Assembly (NCBI RefSeq): GCF_000022485.1 | Contig: NC_012623.1 | Coordinates: forward strand, 2,196,501 to 2,260,500 | Reading direction: 5' to 3' | Source: Sulfolobus islandicus Y.N.15.51 | GTDB lineage: Archaea > Thermoproteota > Thermoprotei_A > Sulfolobales > Sulfolobaceae | Length of the DNA: 64,000 nucleotides | Shown: piece after piece, positions 55,330 to 63,404 of the stretch | Layout: each line of letters begins with the position of its first letter | Numbering within the stretch: the first letter of the stretch is position 1 | Made by a program: the position numbers and the translations under genes | The notes under the pieces: model-generated | Database searches by the model: none | What the model was told of the DNA's origin: nothing | The model's input: only the letters and a program-made list of their open reading frames with translations

Positions 55330-55768
55330 TTAGTTCATGAAGAGGGTTTTATGACGCTTTTTAGCCTCTAAAACTTTGGCGTAATTGTATTTAATATCTA
55401 ACGTCTCCACGTTTACTGTTAGTAAATCCTCAGTGTTATAACTGATCTTACCTACGTCTTTTCCCTCAAATTCCAGGTATAAGACCTTTCTAAAACCCTT
55501 ATTGAAACTGTATTGAGGGTAATAGCTTAAGCAATGTAAGAACTCACCCGTATCGTATTGTTTATTCGTAACTCTCTAGCGTTATTGTTTTCAAGTTTAA
55601 CGAAATGTTTGAAGCCAGGTTTTTATCCATTGTAACTAGAACTACGTTATTTGGTAGGGCCGACTTAAGCTTTTTAACTTCATTCATTACTTCAACGTCT
55701 CCAATTTTACTCAATCTCTCCTCAAGTTGCGGTATTAGGGCTAAGTGAACGCTTTTGAAAGTAGTCAT
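55330..55768 (-). pseudogene. Frameshifted unknown gene after VKOR
   Basis: 55562-55768 encodes MTTFKSVHLALIPQLEERLSK to LESYE*. Directly after, in the -1 frame, TNKQYDTGEFLHCLSYYPQYS to HKTLFMN* (55330) continues without a start codon of its own. I read a single gene of about 145 residues with one frameshift near 55565; two separate genes are possible. Its ATG overlaps the VKOR stop by four bases. Confidence 0.45.
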
Positions 55769-56202
55769 ACCTTGAACTTAATCACGGAGAGGATTAGAAC
55801 GCTGAAAATTGAGACATGTGCTAAAGTACATACTATACATATGTGTCCTAACAAGAATATTTCAGTATATATTAAATAAACCGATATGATGGAGGCTATA
55901 ATACTCAGTAGGGAAATTACGTAACCAATTATGTTCTTTACTGTCCCCTTTACGACAAGTAATGAGAGTACTATTATGGCTGAAAAGTAGGCCATTCCGT
56001 AGTAGTACAATTTTATCCCTAGAAACGTTGAGTATATGCTGTTTTCCATTGATGAGCAACTTATCACGGAATTTATGGTACAACTGTTCCTACTTATCAC
56101 GTCTAAGCTAAAGGATAGGTAAGAGTAGATCATTGTGCTTAGTCCTAAGAGACCAAAGAGGAGAAATAGATAATCGATTTTGTTACCTTTCAAGATAATC
56201 AC
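55765..56202 (-). CDS. Vitamin K epoxide reductase (VKOR) family protein
   Basis: 145 residues with four membrane segments. Redox motif CIVC in LLGHICIVCTLAHVSIF and the extracytoplasmic loop with paired Cys (SCTINSVISCSSMENSIYSTF) match VKOR homologues, which reoxidise disulfide-forming partners. No fused thioredoxin domain. Coupled to the downstream gene by ATGA. Sulfolobus proteins rich in disulfides make such a role sensible. Confidence 0.88.
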   Translation of the reverse strand: MIILKGNKIDYLFLLFGLLGLSTMIYSYLSFSLDVISRNSCTINSVISCSSMENSIYSTFLGIKLYYYGMAYFSAIIVLSLLVVKGTVKNIIGYVISLLSIIASIISVYLIYTEIFLLGHICIVCTLAHVSIFSVLILSVIKFKV

Positions 56203-56443
56203 AGTAAGTATTAGCTAAAAAAGTAATTAAAGATGCGTTCGAATTAGTTGAAAATAATCTTTTATGAGACTGATTCTAGAAATACAATAGCGTTTTGTTA
56301 TTAACAATAGCTCTTGGTTTAGTGGATTGATAATTTAAGAGCGTTTAGCTAGTATTAATTACAATTTTGAAGCGAATTATAAAAAAGTCCAATAGAAACA
56401 CAAAAATTAAAAAACACTCTTCTTAAAGTTAAAACTTTTGTTA

Positions 56444-57255
56444 ACTCTGGCGGTAGTGTCGTCGTTAAGTTATTTATATTTGTATAACGAGTATTACTTA
56501 TGGGTAGGAAGCCTGTATTTAGGCAAGACGTTTCTTGTCCCTCTTGTGGTAGTCATCATGTTGTTAAGTGTGGTAGGCCTTTGGGTAGGCAGAAGTTTTT
56601 GTGTAGGGATTGTGGTAAGTACTTCTTGGGTGATGCTAGTTATCATCATCATTCTAGGAAGTTGAGGGAGGAGGCTTTGAGAATGTATGCTAATGGTATG
56701 AGTATGAGGGCTATTTCTAGGGTGCTTAACGTACCTCTTGGTACTGTTTTCACTTGGATTAAGCGTTATGGTAGGAAAAAGCATGAGAAGTTGGTTGAGT
56801 TGTGGGGTAGGGCTAAGGAGCTGGTCAAGGGTAAGGTTGTTGCTAAGGTTGTTGATGAGATGTGGACTTACTTGTACAAGAATGCTAGGGCTTTTTACAA
56901 GTGGGTTTTCACTTGTTACGTGTACACGAAGCTGGGAGTTTACCTCATTTACTCTGTGGGGGATAGGGATGAGAGTACTTTCCTTGAGGTCAAAAAGTAT
57001 TTGCCTGACGAGGGTAGATGGGTGAGCGATGATTATAACTTGTACTTCTGGTTGAAAGACCACACGGTTGTCTCGCCAGTTAACCCGAACGAGTCCTTTC
57101 ATTCCTCATTAAGGGATAGGCTAATTAGATTCAAGAGAGCAACGAAGGCAGTAAATAGGAGCATTCGCACCATGATGTACTCCATAGCCCTAGTCTTATG
57201 GGAGAGAAGGTTAATCCCAGAATTTGTAGCTTAACGACGACACTATCACTCTGGC
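56444..57255 (+). mobile_element. ISC796, copy B, intact
   Basis: Element 56452-57247 is exactly 796 bp, with 18-bp terminal repeats (GGTAGTGTCGTCGTTAAG) and a perfect 8-bp duplication ACTCTGGC (56444-56451, 57248-57255). Nearly identical to copy A. Confidence 0.96.
56500..57234 (+). CDS. IS1-family transposase (ISC796)
   Basis: 244 residues in one frame. Zinc ribbon CPSCG...CGRP...CRDCGKYF, HTH (GMSMRAISRVLNVPLGTVFTWI), and the DDE domain with VVDEMWTYLYKN, YSVGDRDESTF and PVNPNESFHSSLRDRL. Bacterial IS1 makes InsAB' by frameshifting; here it is a single frame, as in archaeal members. The shadow copy at 1755 shows where one deleted base kills it. Confidence 0.95.
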   Translation: MGRKPVFRQDVSCPSCGSHHVVKCGRPLGRQKFLCRDCGKYFLGDASYHHHSRKLREEALRMYANGMSMRAISRVLNVPLGTVFTWIKRYGRKKHEKLVELWGRAKELVKGKVVAKVVDEMWTYLYKNARAFYKWVFTCYVYTKLGVYLIYSVGDRDESTFLEVKKYLPDEGRWVSDDYNLYFWLKDHTVVSPVNPNESFHSSLRDRLIRFKRATKAVNRSIRTMMYSIALVLWERRLIPEFVA

Positions 57256-57303
57256 CTCTCTTGATGCTTCCTCTAAACTTTTACCTTTAGTCTCTGGGAT
57301 GGA

Positions 57304-57591
57304 ATGTGGATTAATGTAGCTCCGGAACCTATAAATGCAGTTGCGGGGCATTCTTCGGCAACAGACGTAGTCGGTACGGCACCTATACCATCATATTATG
57401 CAGAAACCGGTTTAACATTATTCCATAACGTGTTCATAAACTATTGGTATAACCCGTATGCATGGTATTTCAGTATAGGGACTCCACAAGATTATAGTGC
57501 TCATGGATTAAACTATAAACAGTTATCTGAGGGACAGAGTTATAATACAATAAACGGTCTAAACTACGCTTTGTATTGGATCTCACCATAA
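57304..57591 (+). pseudogene. C-terminal fragment of a DUF929-like extracytoplasmic protein
   Basis: 95 residues (NVAPEPINAVAGHSSATD..., IPSYYAETGLTLFHNVFINY, TPQDYSAHGLNYKQLSEGQ) matching the protein broken at 59763-61617. Starts with a chance ATG beside the MFS stub; the N-terminal half is missing. The family resembles Sulfolobus DUF929 proteins, by memory only. Confidence 0.6.
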
Positions 57592-57621
57592 GATATTTTA
57601 AGTTAACCTATTTTTTTAAAC

Positions 57622-57953
57622 ATGGAATTCCTTTCGCTTCTAATTTTCGTTTCCGGAATAATCGTGGCTTTCCTAACTCTTTATTTCTCACCGGATTTTG
57701 GAAGGGTAAAACCAAATAAAAGAAGCCTATCGACCATATTTTTATCAATAGCCCTTACGGGAATAGGTTTATGGCTCTATTCCATCGACCATTCAACATA
57801 TTTTTGCCCAAATATTAACGCCCCCCAAATACATTTGGTATATTTTGTAGAGGGTATGAGATCCCGCCACCTTTGTACGCTAACTTATGGCCATTCACAA
57901 TCGCAATAGGCTTAATCATACTTATAATTCCAATGATTAGACCCAAAAATTAG
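57622..57953 (+). pseudogene. Two-span membrane protein, frameshifted
   Basis: MEFLSLLIFVSGIIVAFLTLYF, then FGRVKPNKRSLSTIFLSIALTG and CPNINAPQIHLVYF. A frameshift near 57858 separates this from PPLYANLWPFTIAIGLIILIIP ending at 57953. A relative is broken on the other strand at 59132-59340. Function unknown. Confidence 0.55.
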
Positions 57954-57958
57954 ACCAT

Positions 57959-58096
57959 TTATAAACTTACACAATTTTTTATCGCTTAATGAAGTGGGAA
58001 TTATAGGCCCTTACGTTTGTCCCCTTTGCTTAATGCCATTTTCTTCATAAGTTAGTCTGAAGCAACACATACGATACACTGAACATACTAAATAGG
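57959..58096 (+). pseudogene. Truncated duplicate of the C2H2 zinc-finger gene
   Basis: Promoter (TTTATAAACTTACACAAT) and first 35 codons of the gene at 58900-59091 are repeated here in the opposite orientation: GIIGPYVCPLCLMPF, a TAA after SS, SLKQHIRYTEH, then a stop. The second finger is missing. Confidence 0.75.
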
Positions 58097-58129
58097 TAAT
58101 ACAATTATGTTAAGGAATACTTCGCCAGT

Positions 58130-58530
58130 AGGATCAAGCACTAATTCATTTATGTATAATATAACAAAGTCCCCGATGATAATATTTGTAGATAAACGTA
58201 TCTTCACCACCAGTTCCAGTAATAAAATTAGATGACACGACGTTGGAGCCTACAAACACTAGGAAAAGCTGAATTGCTAGAGTTCCTATATTTGACTTGA
58301 GAGTCAACGTCTCTACATAACCTAAATAATATGAGGAATAAAGAGCTATAAAAATGAATTTGAAAAGTTTACGGCAAAGCTTTGGTAGCTACTCTCTGAT
58401 GACCCAGAAGGGTATGAGCCCGATAGAACGTTATAACCCATGTATTAGGATACGTTTGTGCAGACGTTGGTGTTACTAATGACATTAAGAATATAGTTAA
58501 TATCCCTAAAGTTACTAGGACTGACTTCAT
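58130..58530 (-). pseudogene. Decayed secreted/membrane protein gene
   Basis: ATG 58530 opens a clear signal peptide (MKSVLVTLGILTIFLMSLV, cleavage likely after TSA), then TYPNTWVITFYRAH and a stop near 58370. A shifted frame continues with SSYYLGYVETLTLKSNIGTL and GSNVVSSNFITGTGG. No family recognised. Confidence 0.45.
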
Positions 58531-58557
58531 GTTAAGAGAACAAAAAGTTAAGACTTT

Positions 58558-58896
58558 TTAAAGGGCCATAGACAGTAAAGGTAAAATGAATAATTCATAT
58601 ATTACAACAACTAAGAAGATTGATGCAACTACTTTAAGCGCTAACATTTTCAAACGGTATGGCAAAAATTTTGTTGTCCAATACATAGCGGCTAATCCTA
58701 TAATTTTGAGGCTAATTGAGTCTGGAAACACGTAATTACCTCCGATGGTCTCAATTAAGTTAACCAAAGGGTTTAGTTCAATAAACCCTCCAGTTATTGC
58801 GATATAACCAGTCCATAGTTCGTAGCTGTAAAGGAGGTCAATAGTGTTACAAATAACGATAATTAACCAAAGACTCCTCACCCCTAACTTCATCAA
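58558..58896 (-). CDS. DUF5658-like membrane protein
   Basis: 112 residues with three or four membrane segments (LWLIIVICNTIDLLYSYELW, ISLKIIGLAAMYWTTKFL, VVASIFLVVVIYELFIL) and the GFIELNPLVNL motif found in DUF5658 proteins. Begins four bases after the zinc-finger gene stop on the same strand, so co-expression is likely. Confidence 0.7.
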   Translation of the reverse strand: MMKLGVRSLWLIIVICNTIDLLYSYELWTGYIAITGGFIELNPLVNLIETIGGNYVFPDSISLKIIGLAAMYWTTKFLPYRLKMLALKVVASIFLVVVIYELFILPLLSMAL

Positions 58897-58899
58897 GGT

Positions 58900-59091
58900 T
58901 CACCTAACTAACGCAGATATATTATGTTTTTTGCAAACATGGTCTAGGGTTGAATCAGTGTTTCTAAACTTCTTTTTGCATATGGGACAAGTCTTTGCAT
59001 GCTCAGTATATCTGATGTGTTGTTTCAGACTAACTGAGGAATTAAAGGGCATGAGACAGAGGGGACAGACGTAAGGGCCTATAATTCCCAC
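58900..59091 (-). CDS. Small C2H2 zinc-finger protein
   Basis: 63 residues from GTG with two fingers: CPLCLMPFNSSVSLKQHIRYTEH and CPICKKKFRNTDSTLDHVCKKH. TTTATAAACTT about 40 bases upstream is a good TATA box. Such small C2H2 proteins are frequent in Sulfolobus viruses, plasmids and genomes and probably bind DNA. A truncated inverted duplicate lies at 57959-58096. Confidence 0.85.
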   Translation of the reverse strand: MGIIGPYVCPLCLMPFNSSVSLKQHIRYTEHAKTCPICKKKFRNTDSTLDHVCKKHNISALVR

Positions 59092-59131
59092 TTCATTAAG
59101 CGATAAAAAATTGTGTAAGTTTATAAAGGGC

Positions 59132-59340
59132 TTAGTCTATTAAATGCCGTAGTAAGTCTATTACTGCCTTACGAAATTTGGGGCTTAAGTACATTGCAAT
59201 CCCTAAAGAGGCTAAAAAATTGCTAAGGCAATTTCTGGAGCGTATTGAACATACCAAGGTGTTGTATTCGGGAAAATAATTTTCCCATCTGGTACACTTA
59301 TGTTTTCTTCACCCGGTGTACAATATATACAAGATGTCAT
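59132..59340 (-). pseudogene. Short membrane protein, frameshifted
   Basis: ATG 59340: MTSCIYCTPGEENISVPDGK, then NTTPWYVQYAPEIALAIF*. With a one-base shift it goes on LASLGIAMYLSPKFRKAVID to a stop at 59132. Similar in plan to 57622-57953. The adjoining stretch 59375-59513 has a fragment of another secreted protein (SSSYNGNSYSANAYT, GNLQLSYTETP) with stops. Confidence 0.4.
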
Positions 59341-59513
59341 ATAAATGAGGTAAAAAAAGGATTAACTTATAAGTCTTTTCGTTATACTAGGAGTCCTAAC
59401 GGTGTTTCTGTATAACTTAGTTGCAAGTTTCCATAAACTTGTGCACTACTACTTTATGTGTAAGCATTTGCTGAGTAACTGTTTCCGTTATAAGAAGAAC
59501 TGACGTGGAAGAA

Positions 59514-59720
59514 CTATATGTCCTTTCTTAATATTATTCGCTTTAGTTTACTAATGATTCTTAATTCATGAAAAATGGTAAATAATAACGATATGGAGGC
59601 TAGGGAAATAAGTATTAAAGATATTAAAAGAGGAAAGTAGTCTACGTTTCGAGGAGTAAAATGAACTGGGCCAAATGCGGGAACTAAAGATTGATTTGTA
59701 ACAGATGTAGATGTAGCCAT
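59514..59720 (-). CDS. Small single-span membrane protein
   Basis: 68 residues: polar N-terminus with SVTNQSLVPAFGPVHFTPRN, one membrane helix (FPLLISLILISLASISLLFTIF), and a basic tail (RIISKLKRIILRKD). AT-rich TTTTAAAT lies about 30 bases upstream of ATG. May belong with the surrounding decayed membrane genes. Moderately supported. Confidence 0.5.
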   Translation of the reverse strand: MATSTSVTNQSLVPAFGPVHFTPRNVDYFPLLISLILISLASISLLFTIFHELRIISKLKRIILRKDI

Positions 59721-60281
59721 TAAAAAAGGATGTACTTTTGATTTAAAAATCTTATCACAATTTTAGATAGGTACGTATTGAGTATTGTAGTTTAGTCCAT
59801 TTATTATATTATAACTCTGTCCCTCAGATAACTGTTTATAGTTTAGTCCATAATGCTGATATGTATAACTTCATCCAATGCTGAAGTACCATACATATGG
59901 GTTCGTCCAAACACCAAGAAACTCATTATGGAACAATGTTAAACCGCTTTCAACAAGATATGATGGTATAGTTGCCGTATCGCCTACGCCGGTTGCTGAT
60001 GAATACCCAACAACTGCATTAATATACGTAACCCATTGACCGTTAATGAACATGCCATACCAACCAGTTGACCATAATGATATTATATTAAATAATTTGA
60101 ATAGATCAGTGTAAGTTCCTTCAAGAGCAAAAGAGGGATTAACTGATCCGCCAAAATCGCTATTGGCGAAAATTACTGGAGTACCACTATATAAGAACTG
60201 ACGTGGAACGGGAATCGTATATGTGTTACCATTAAAGGTAAGGAATCCTTCTGCACAATATGAATTATTAACCAATAAAAC

Positions 60282-61585
60282 TTGAGAGAGTGTCCAGAAT
60301 GCAAATAATTCAATAAATATAATGTGATAGAAAAACAATATTATAACTAGTTGAGAATAGAAGTCAATTATATCTTTCAATATGAGGGAAGATTAATATT
60401 TTATTGTAATATAAAATAACTTATAGTTGAGAAAAAATGAATTTCAAACATACCCCATATTATTCTAGTTAACCCTAGCCTAGGGTTAACTAGAGAGTTT
60501 GACAAATTCCTCTTGCGGAACTTTTGCTAACACGGAAGTGTAAATCAAGGAATTGTAAATTATTCCAATAACGTAAACAAAAACCTCAACCATATCCTTG
60601 TTAATAGCGTAAGGTCTCCAATACCTCTTCAAGAAAATACCAAAGAATTCAACATAACGTCTAAAACTAGAAAAACCAATTATCCAAGTTGAGGGCATTC
60701 CCAAGAAACCCCTATCAACAACCTTATAACCACTCATACCAAAACCAACCTTATTATCGGGAAAGTTTGCAAACTCAACTTGAATTGCGTGAAGAATCAT
60801 GGTTGGGGAAATAGCATATAAAACCTTGAAGCCGAAGAAACTCCTACCCCTCTTCTTCGCAAACTCACCCTTAAATCTACGATGAATCTTAGCCCTCATA
60901 TAGTAGTAAATTAAGTTTGCTGCTTCCCTAAACTTTCCTTGTCTCAAGTTGAGTTCTAGCTTTTTCTTTAATGTCTCCTTGTTTCTCTTTCCGAAGGGTA
61001 CTTCGATTATGTTGGAATCTATTGCCCAGAGTTTGTTAACTTTGCCGTATAAGGCACTACTTGGCAAGTAGTTTTCTAGTTTGCTTAGCTTTTCCTCAAG
61101 TTCTTTTGCGTATTCCTTGAATGCTTTCTTTATTTCTCCCCTAAGTTTCTTTGCCCTTCTGTGGTTTTCGGATTTTGACTTGCGTTCTCCTAGAAACCAT
61201 CTTACTACAATGTCCGTGTAATAGTATGCTTCTACATCTCTGTAGGAGCATTGCCATATCATCATGACGATGAGTACTCTAAGTATGTATAGGTCTAGTG
61301 ATGATAGTGCTTTTGAGGTGATTAGTATGTAGTGCATTTTCAAAAGAGTTTTATGCCTTGATGATAGTTTATCATAGGGGACCGGGAGATTGTAGTATTC
61401 TATCCAAGGTTTCATATCTCCCAATCCTTGTACTACGTCTTCCCGGTCCCCTTTAAGTATTACTCAAGATTTTACTCCAAGTGAAAATTCAAAATTTCTC
61501 AAGAGTTTATGCTTTCTTTTGAGTTATTATCTATAAACTTATACATAGATTTATTGAATTATTTACACTTGGGATGCTCTCTTGA
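60282..61585 (-). mobile_element. 1296-bp DDE insertion sequence, copy 2
   Basis: Element 60286-61581, same length as copy 1 and the same transposase sequence, flanked by TTGA at 60282-60285 and 61582-61585. Insertion in the DUF929-like gene confirms the exact ends. Confidence 0.92.
60486..61424 (-). CDS. DDE transposase of the 1296-bp IS, copy 2
   Basis: 312 residues identical to 34685-35623. Candidate catalytic Asp in LWAIDSNIIEVPFG and KVVDRGFLG. Identity of both copies implies very recent spread or gene conversion. Confidence 0.88.
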   Translation of the reverse strand: MGDMKPWIEYYNLPVPYDKLSSRHKTLLKMHYILITSKALSSLDLYILRVLIVMMIWQCSYRDVEAYYYTDIVVRWFLGERKSKSENHRRAKKLRGEIKKAFKEYAKELEEKLSKLENYLPSSALYGKVNKLWAIDSNIIEVPFGKRNKETLKKKLELNLRQGKFREAANLIYYYMRAKIHRRFKGEFAKKRGRSFFGFKVLYAISPTMILHAIQVEFANFPDNKVGFGMSGYKVVDRGFLGMPSTWIIGFSSFRRYVEFFGIFLKRYWRPYAINKDMVEVFVYVIGIIYNSLIYTSVLAKVPQEEFVKLSS

Positions 61586-61739
61586 TTACCGCTAATTTTA
61601 ACTTGCATGCTAATCATAGCACATATAATTTTCAGAGATTACATAAAAAGTTCTTGTCTCTTTAAGAAGCATAAGGTTATTTGTAGCTGCAGCTTATAGA
61701 ATCGTGTAATTTATAAGCATCATGAAATATTATATCTAA

Positions 61740-62546
61740 TTATAACTCATAAACTAAGGAGGCTAATAATTTTTCACTATTAGCAAGTAATATCTCTAAA
61801 TTATAAATATTTCCCGGAACAAACGTTACTCCAGATAGAGCAAATTTTATATATATTCTATTTTCTCCCGCCATAACTGTTTTGGGATTGATTTGTAATG
61901 CTTGAAAATTGTAGCCCATAATTTGGGCTGAGATTATTTCAGAGGACTCTTTAGAATAAACGACTACGTTTGCATCTCCGTTGCTTTTTAAAATTCCGTA
62001 ACCTATACTCTTGTCGCTAGGAACTATTAGTAGCTTTTCTTCCCTAGGGGCTTGAAGCATTTTTCTCATAACTTCATCAGAAGCAAAGTAGGAAATTATG
62101 TAACCTATGAAAGAGGTTATAGATATCATTATCAGAATTCCTGCAATTTTCTCTGTATTTACTTGAAATCTCTGTCCTATCTTATATATAGTATACCCTA
62201 TCATTACGTCACCTATAAATACTAGGGAACCTCCTATATAAATTAAAATCGGTAAAATAGCACCGAATAGCAATGCTACTATGCCGATAATAAATATGTT
62301 AACTCCAGTTGTGCCTATGTATGTATTTATCGTTTTCGATAACTGGAAAAATCCAGTTCTCATTCTTGAAAATCCTATTAGCAATATGCCATATGCGACT
62401 AACTCAAATATTAAGACGAAAAAGCTATTAGCCAGTGAGTTTTCTCTCAATATAACTACTTCTGTTACCAAAGCTATAATTATTGCTAAAAAGTAATATA
62501 GTGAACCTGTTTTGATGTTTTTTAAAGCTTGAATACTTGATTCCAT
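61740..62546 (-). CDS. DUF973 family membrane protein
   Basis: 268 residues. Five or six membrane segments in the first 165 residues (LYYFLAIIIALVTEVVIL, FFVLIFELVAYGILLIGF, VNIFIIGIVALLFGAILPILIY), and a beta-rich soluble C-terminus (YGILKSNGDANVVVYSKESSEIISAQIMG) of about 90 residues. This matches the Sulfolobales DUF973 layout. Upstream lies a repeat block shared with the gene at 10245. Function unknown. Confidence 0.82.
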   Translation of the reverse strand: MESSIQALKNIKTGSLYYFLAIIIALVTEVVILRENSLANSFFVLIFELVAYGILLIGFSRMRTGFFQLSKTINTYIGTTGVNIFIIGIVALLFGAILPILIYIGGSLVFIGDVMIGYTIYKIGQRFQVNTEKIAGILIMISITSFIGYIISYFASDEVMRKMLQAPREEKLLIVPSDKSIGYGILKSNGDANVVVYSKESSEIISAQIMGYNFQALQINPKTVMAGENRIYIKFALSGVTFVPGNIYNLEILLANSEKLLASLVYEL

Positions 62547-62684
62547 AGTTACAGTTTAATTTTAGGGTAAAAATAAGTGACTCATGAGGAAGTTGGTAGT
62601 ATAGTCAATGAGATATAATATGTTTCTTGGACTAGGAAAAATACTTTAATCATTTTATGATTTAAGAATCGAAATATCCTACTA

Positions 62685-62785
62685 AATACTTTAATTTTCT
62701 CAGATGCTATGCTATTAAGTTTCTTAAATTCCAAACCGAATAACTAAGAATAAGTTTAACGTAGCTAAAAGATAAAATTTGATAG
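62685..62785. repeat. Dispersed upstream repeat, copy B
   Basis: Aligns with 10294-10402 (see there), 139 bp upstream of the DUF973 start codon. Confidence 0.5.
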
Positions 62786-62799
62786 ATATCTCATATTCT

Positions 62800-62920
62800 A
62801 ACCATTAAGCTGTAAATTGTTTTCCTAATCTTCCAAACGTATATAAGAGTATCAATTTTAATAGCTTCACTTTATGAAGTCTAGTCAGCTTAATTAATTT
62901 GTAGCTCAGTGACTATACCA
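62800..62920 (-). repeat. Dispersed repeat (about 117 bp), inverted copy
   Basis: Complement of this stretch matches 52157-52273 nearly throughout, with a few substitutions. It abuts the IS end that begins at 62930. Confidence 0.6.
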
Positions 62921-62929
62921 TAATCTCGT

Positions 62930-63102
62930 GAGAGTGTCCGGAATGTAAAAAACTGAATTTTAATTTTTGAGAATAAATTGATTCTTAGCATTATCTTGGA
63001 TTAAATTGTAGTAATACTTAAGTTATGGGAGGAGAGAGTAGTACCATGACACGTACACTAAGACGCATCCCAAACTTAGTGTACTATTCTCTCCCCCCAA
63101 GC
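62930..63102 (+). mobile_element. Solo end of a 1296-type IS plus strong hairpin
   Basis: GAGAGTGTCCGGAATG at 62930 matches the terminal repeat of the 1296-bp IS; about 90 bases of diverged end follow. A hairpin at 63028-63097 has GTACACTAAG/CTTAGTGTAC arms (perfect 10 bp, 12-nt loop) extended by GGAGAGA/TCTCTCC, right before another IS end. No transposase. Confidence 0.6.
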
Positions 63103-63402
63103 GGTAGACCCAAAATCGTATTATGAAAAATAATTCTGACAGAATAATATCGATTCATGATAGATAACAGGATTTATATGAGTATTAAGAATTCAGTTGA
63201 AGAAAAGTTTAAGGTGAGGGAGATGTGGTATTACCACGTGAGTAAGTGAGATGGTAACACCCGGTCTCCCTCACCAAAATAACATTCAACAAATAGGATA
63301 TAAATTACTTTCCATGCTGAACTTCAAGGGAAAGAAAGGGGAAGAGGTGGCGAGAACCCTCATCTCAGCGTGTTTATGGAACGATTCGGTGGAAAGCAAG
63401 TC
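63103..63402 (+). mobile_element. ISC1225-like 5' fragment
   Basis: Starts with GGTAGACCCAAAATCG, the left repeat, followed by the start-site hairpin (63213-63275) and the transposase N-terminus LPHQNNIQQIGYKLLSMLNF and GKKGEEVARTLISACLWND. Cut at 63402-63404 by the next IS. It keeps the segment lost from the copy at 46361. Confidence 0.75.
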
Positions 63403-63404
63403 GA

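Larger units (their letters stand above)
56407..57301 (-). pseudogene. MFS sugar-type transporter C-terminus split by ISC796
   Basis: On the minus strand 57301-57248 reads PETKGKSLEEASREAR, the hallmark end of sugar-porter MFS proteins. After excising the IS and one target copy it continues VNKSFNFKKSVF to a stop at 56407. Everything before PETKG is absent at 57301, so this was already a stub or was cut later. Confidence 0.6.
59763..61617 (-). pseudogene. DUF929-like protein split by the 1296-bp IS
   Basis: Without the IS and one TTGA copy, the minus strand from ATG 61617 reads MISMQVKISGNQ|VLLVNNSYCAEGFLTFNGN, SGTPVIFANSDFGGSVNPSF and so on to PYVWYFSIG. There a frameshift at about 59875 separates it from HYGLNYKQLSEGQSYN...YVPI and a stop at 59763. 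So it has two lesions. The second half is also present at 57304-57591. Confidence 0.7.

Noticed and set aside
58380-58430. TGATGA followed by GGGTATGAGCCC, complementary to a CAU anticodon stem-loop, as a possible C/D guide for tRNA-Met
   Set aside because: No proper D or D' box follows at the right distance, and the stretch lies inside the readable part of a decayed secreted-protein gene.
59871-60380. Full-length 169-residue reading frame starting MKDIIDFYSQLVIIL
   Set aside because: Its first 30 codons lie within the inserted 1296-bp IS; the true host gene joins across the IS to an ATG at 61617.
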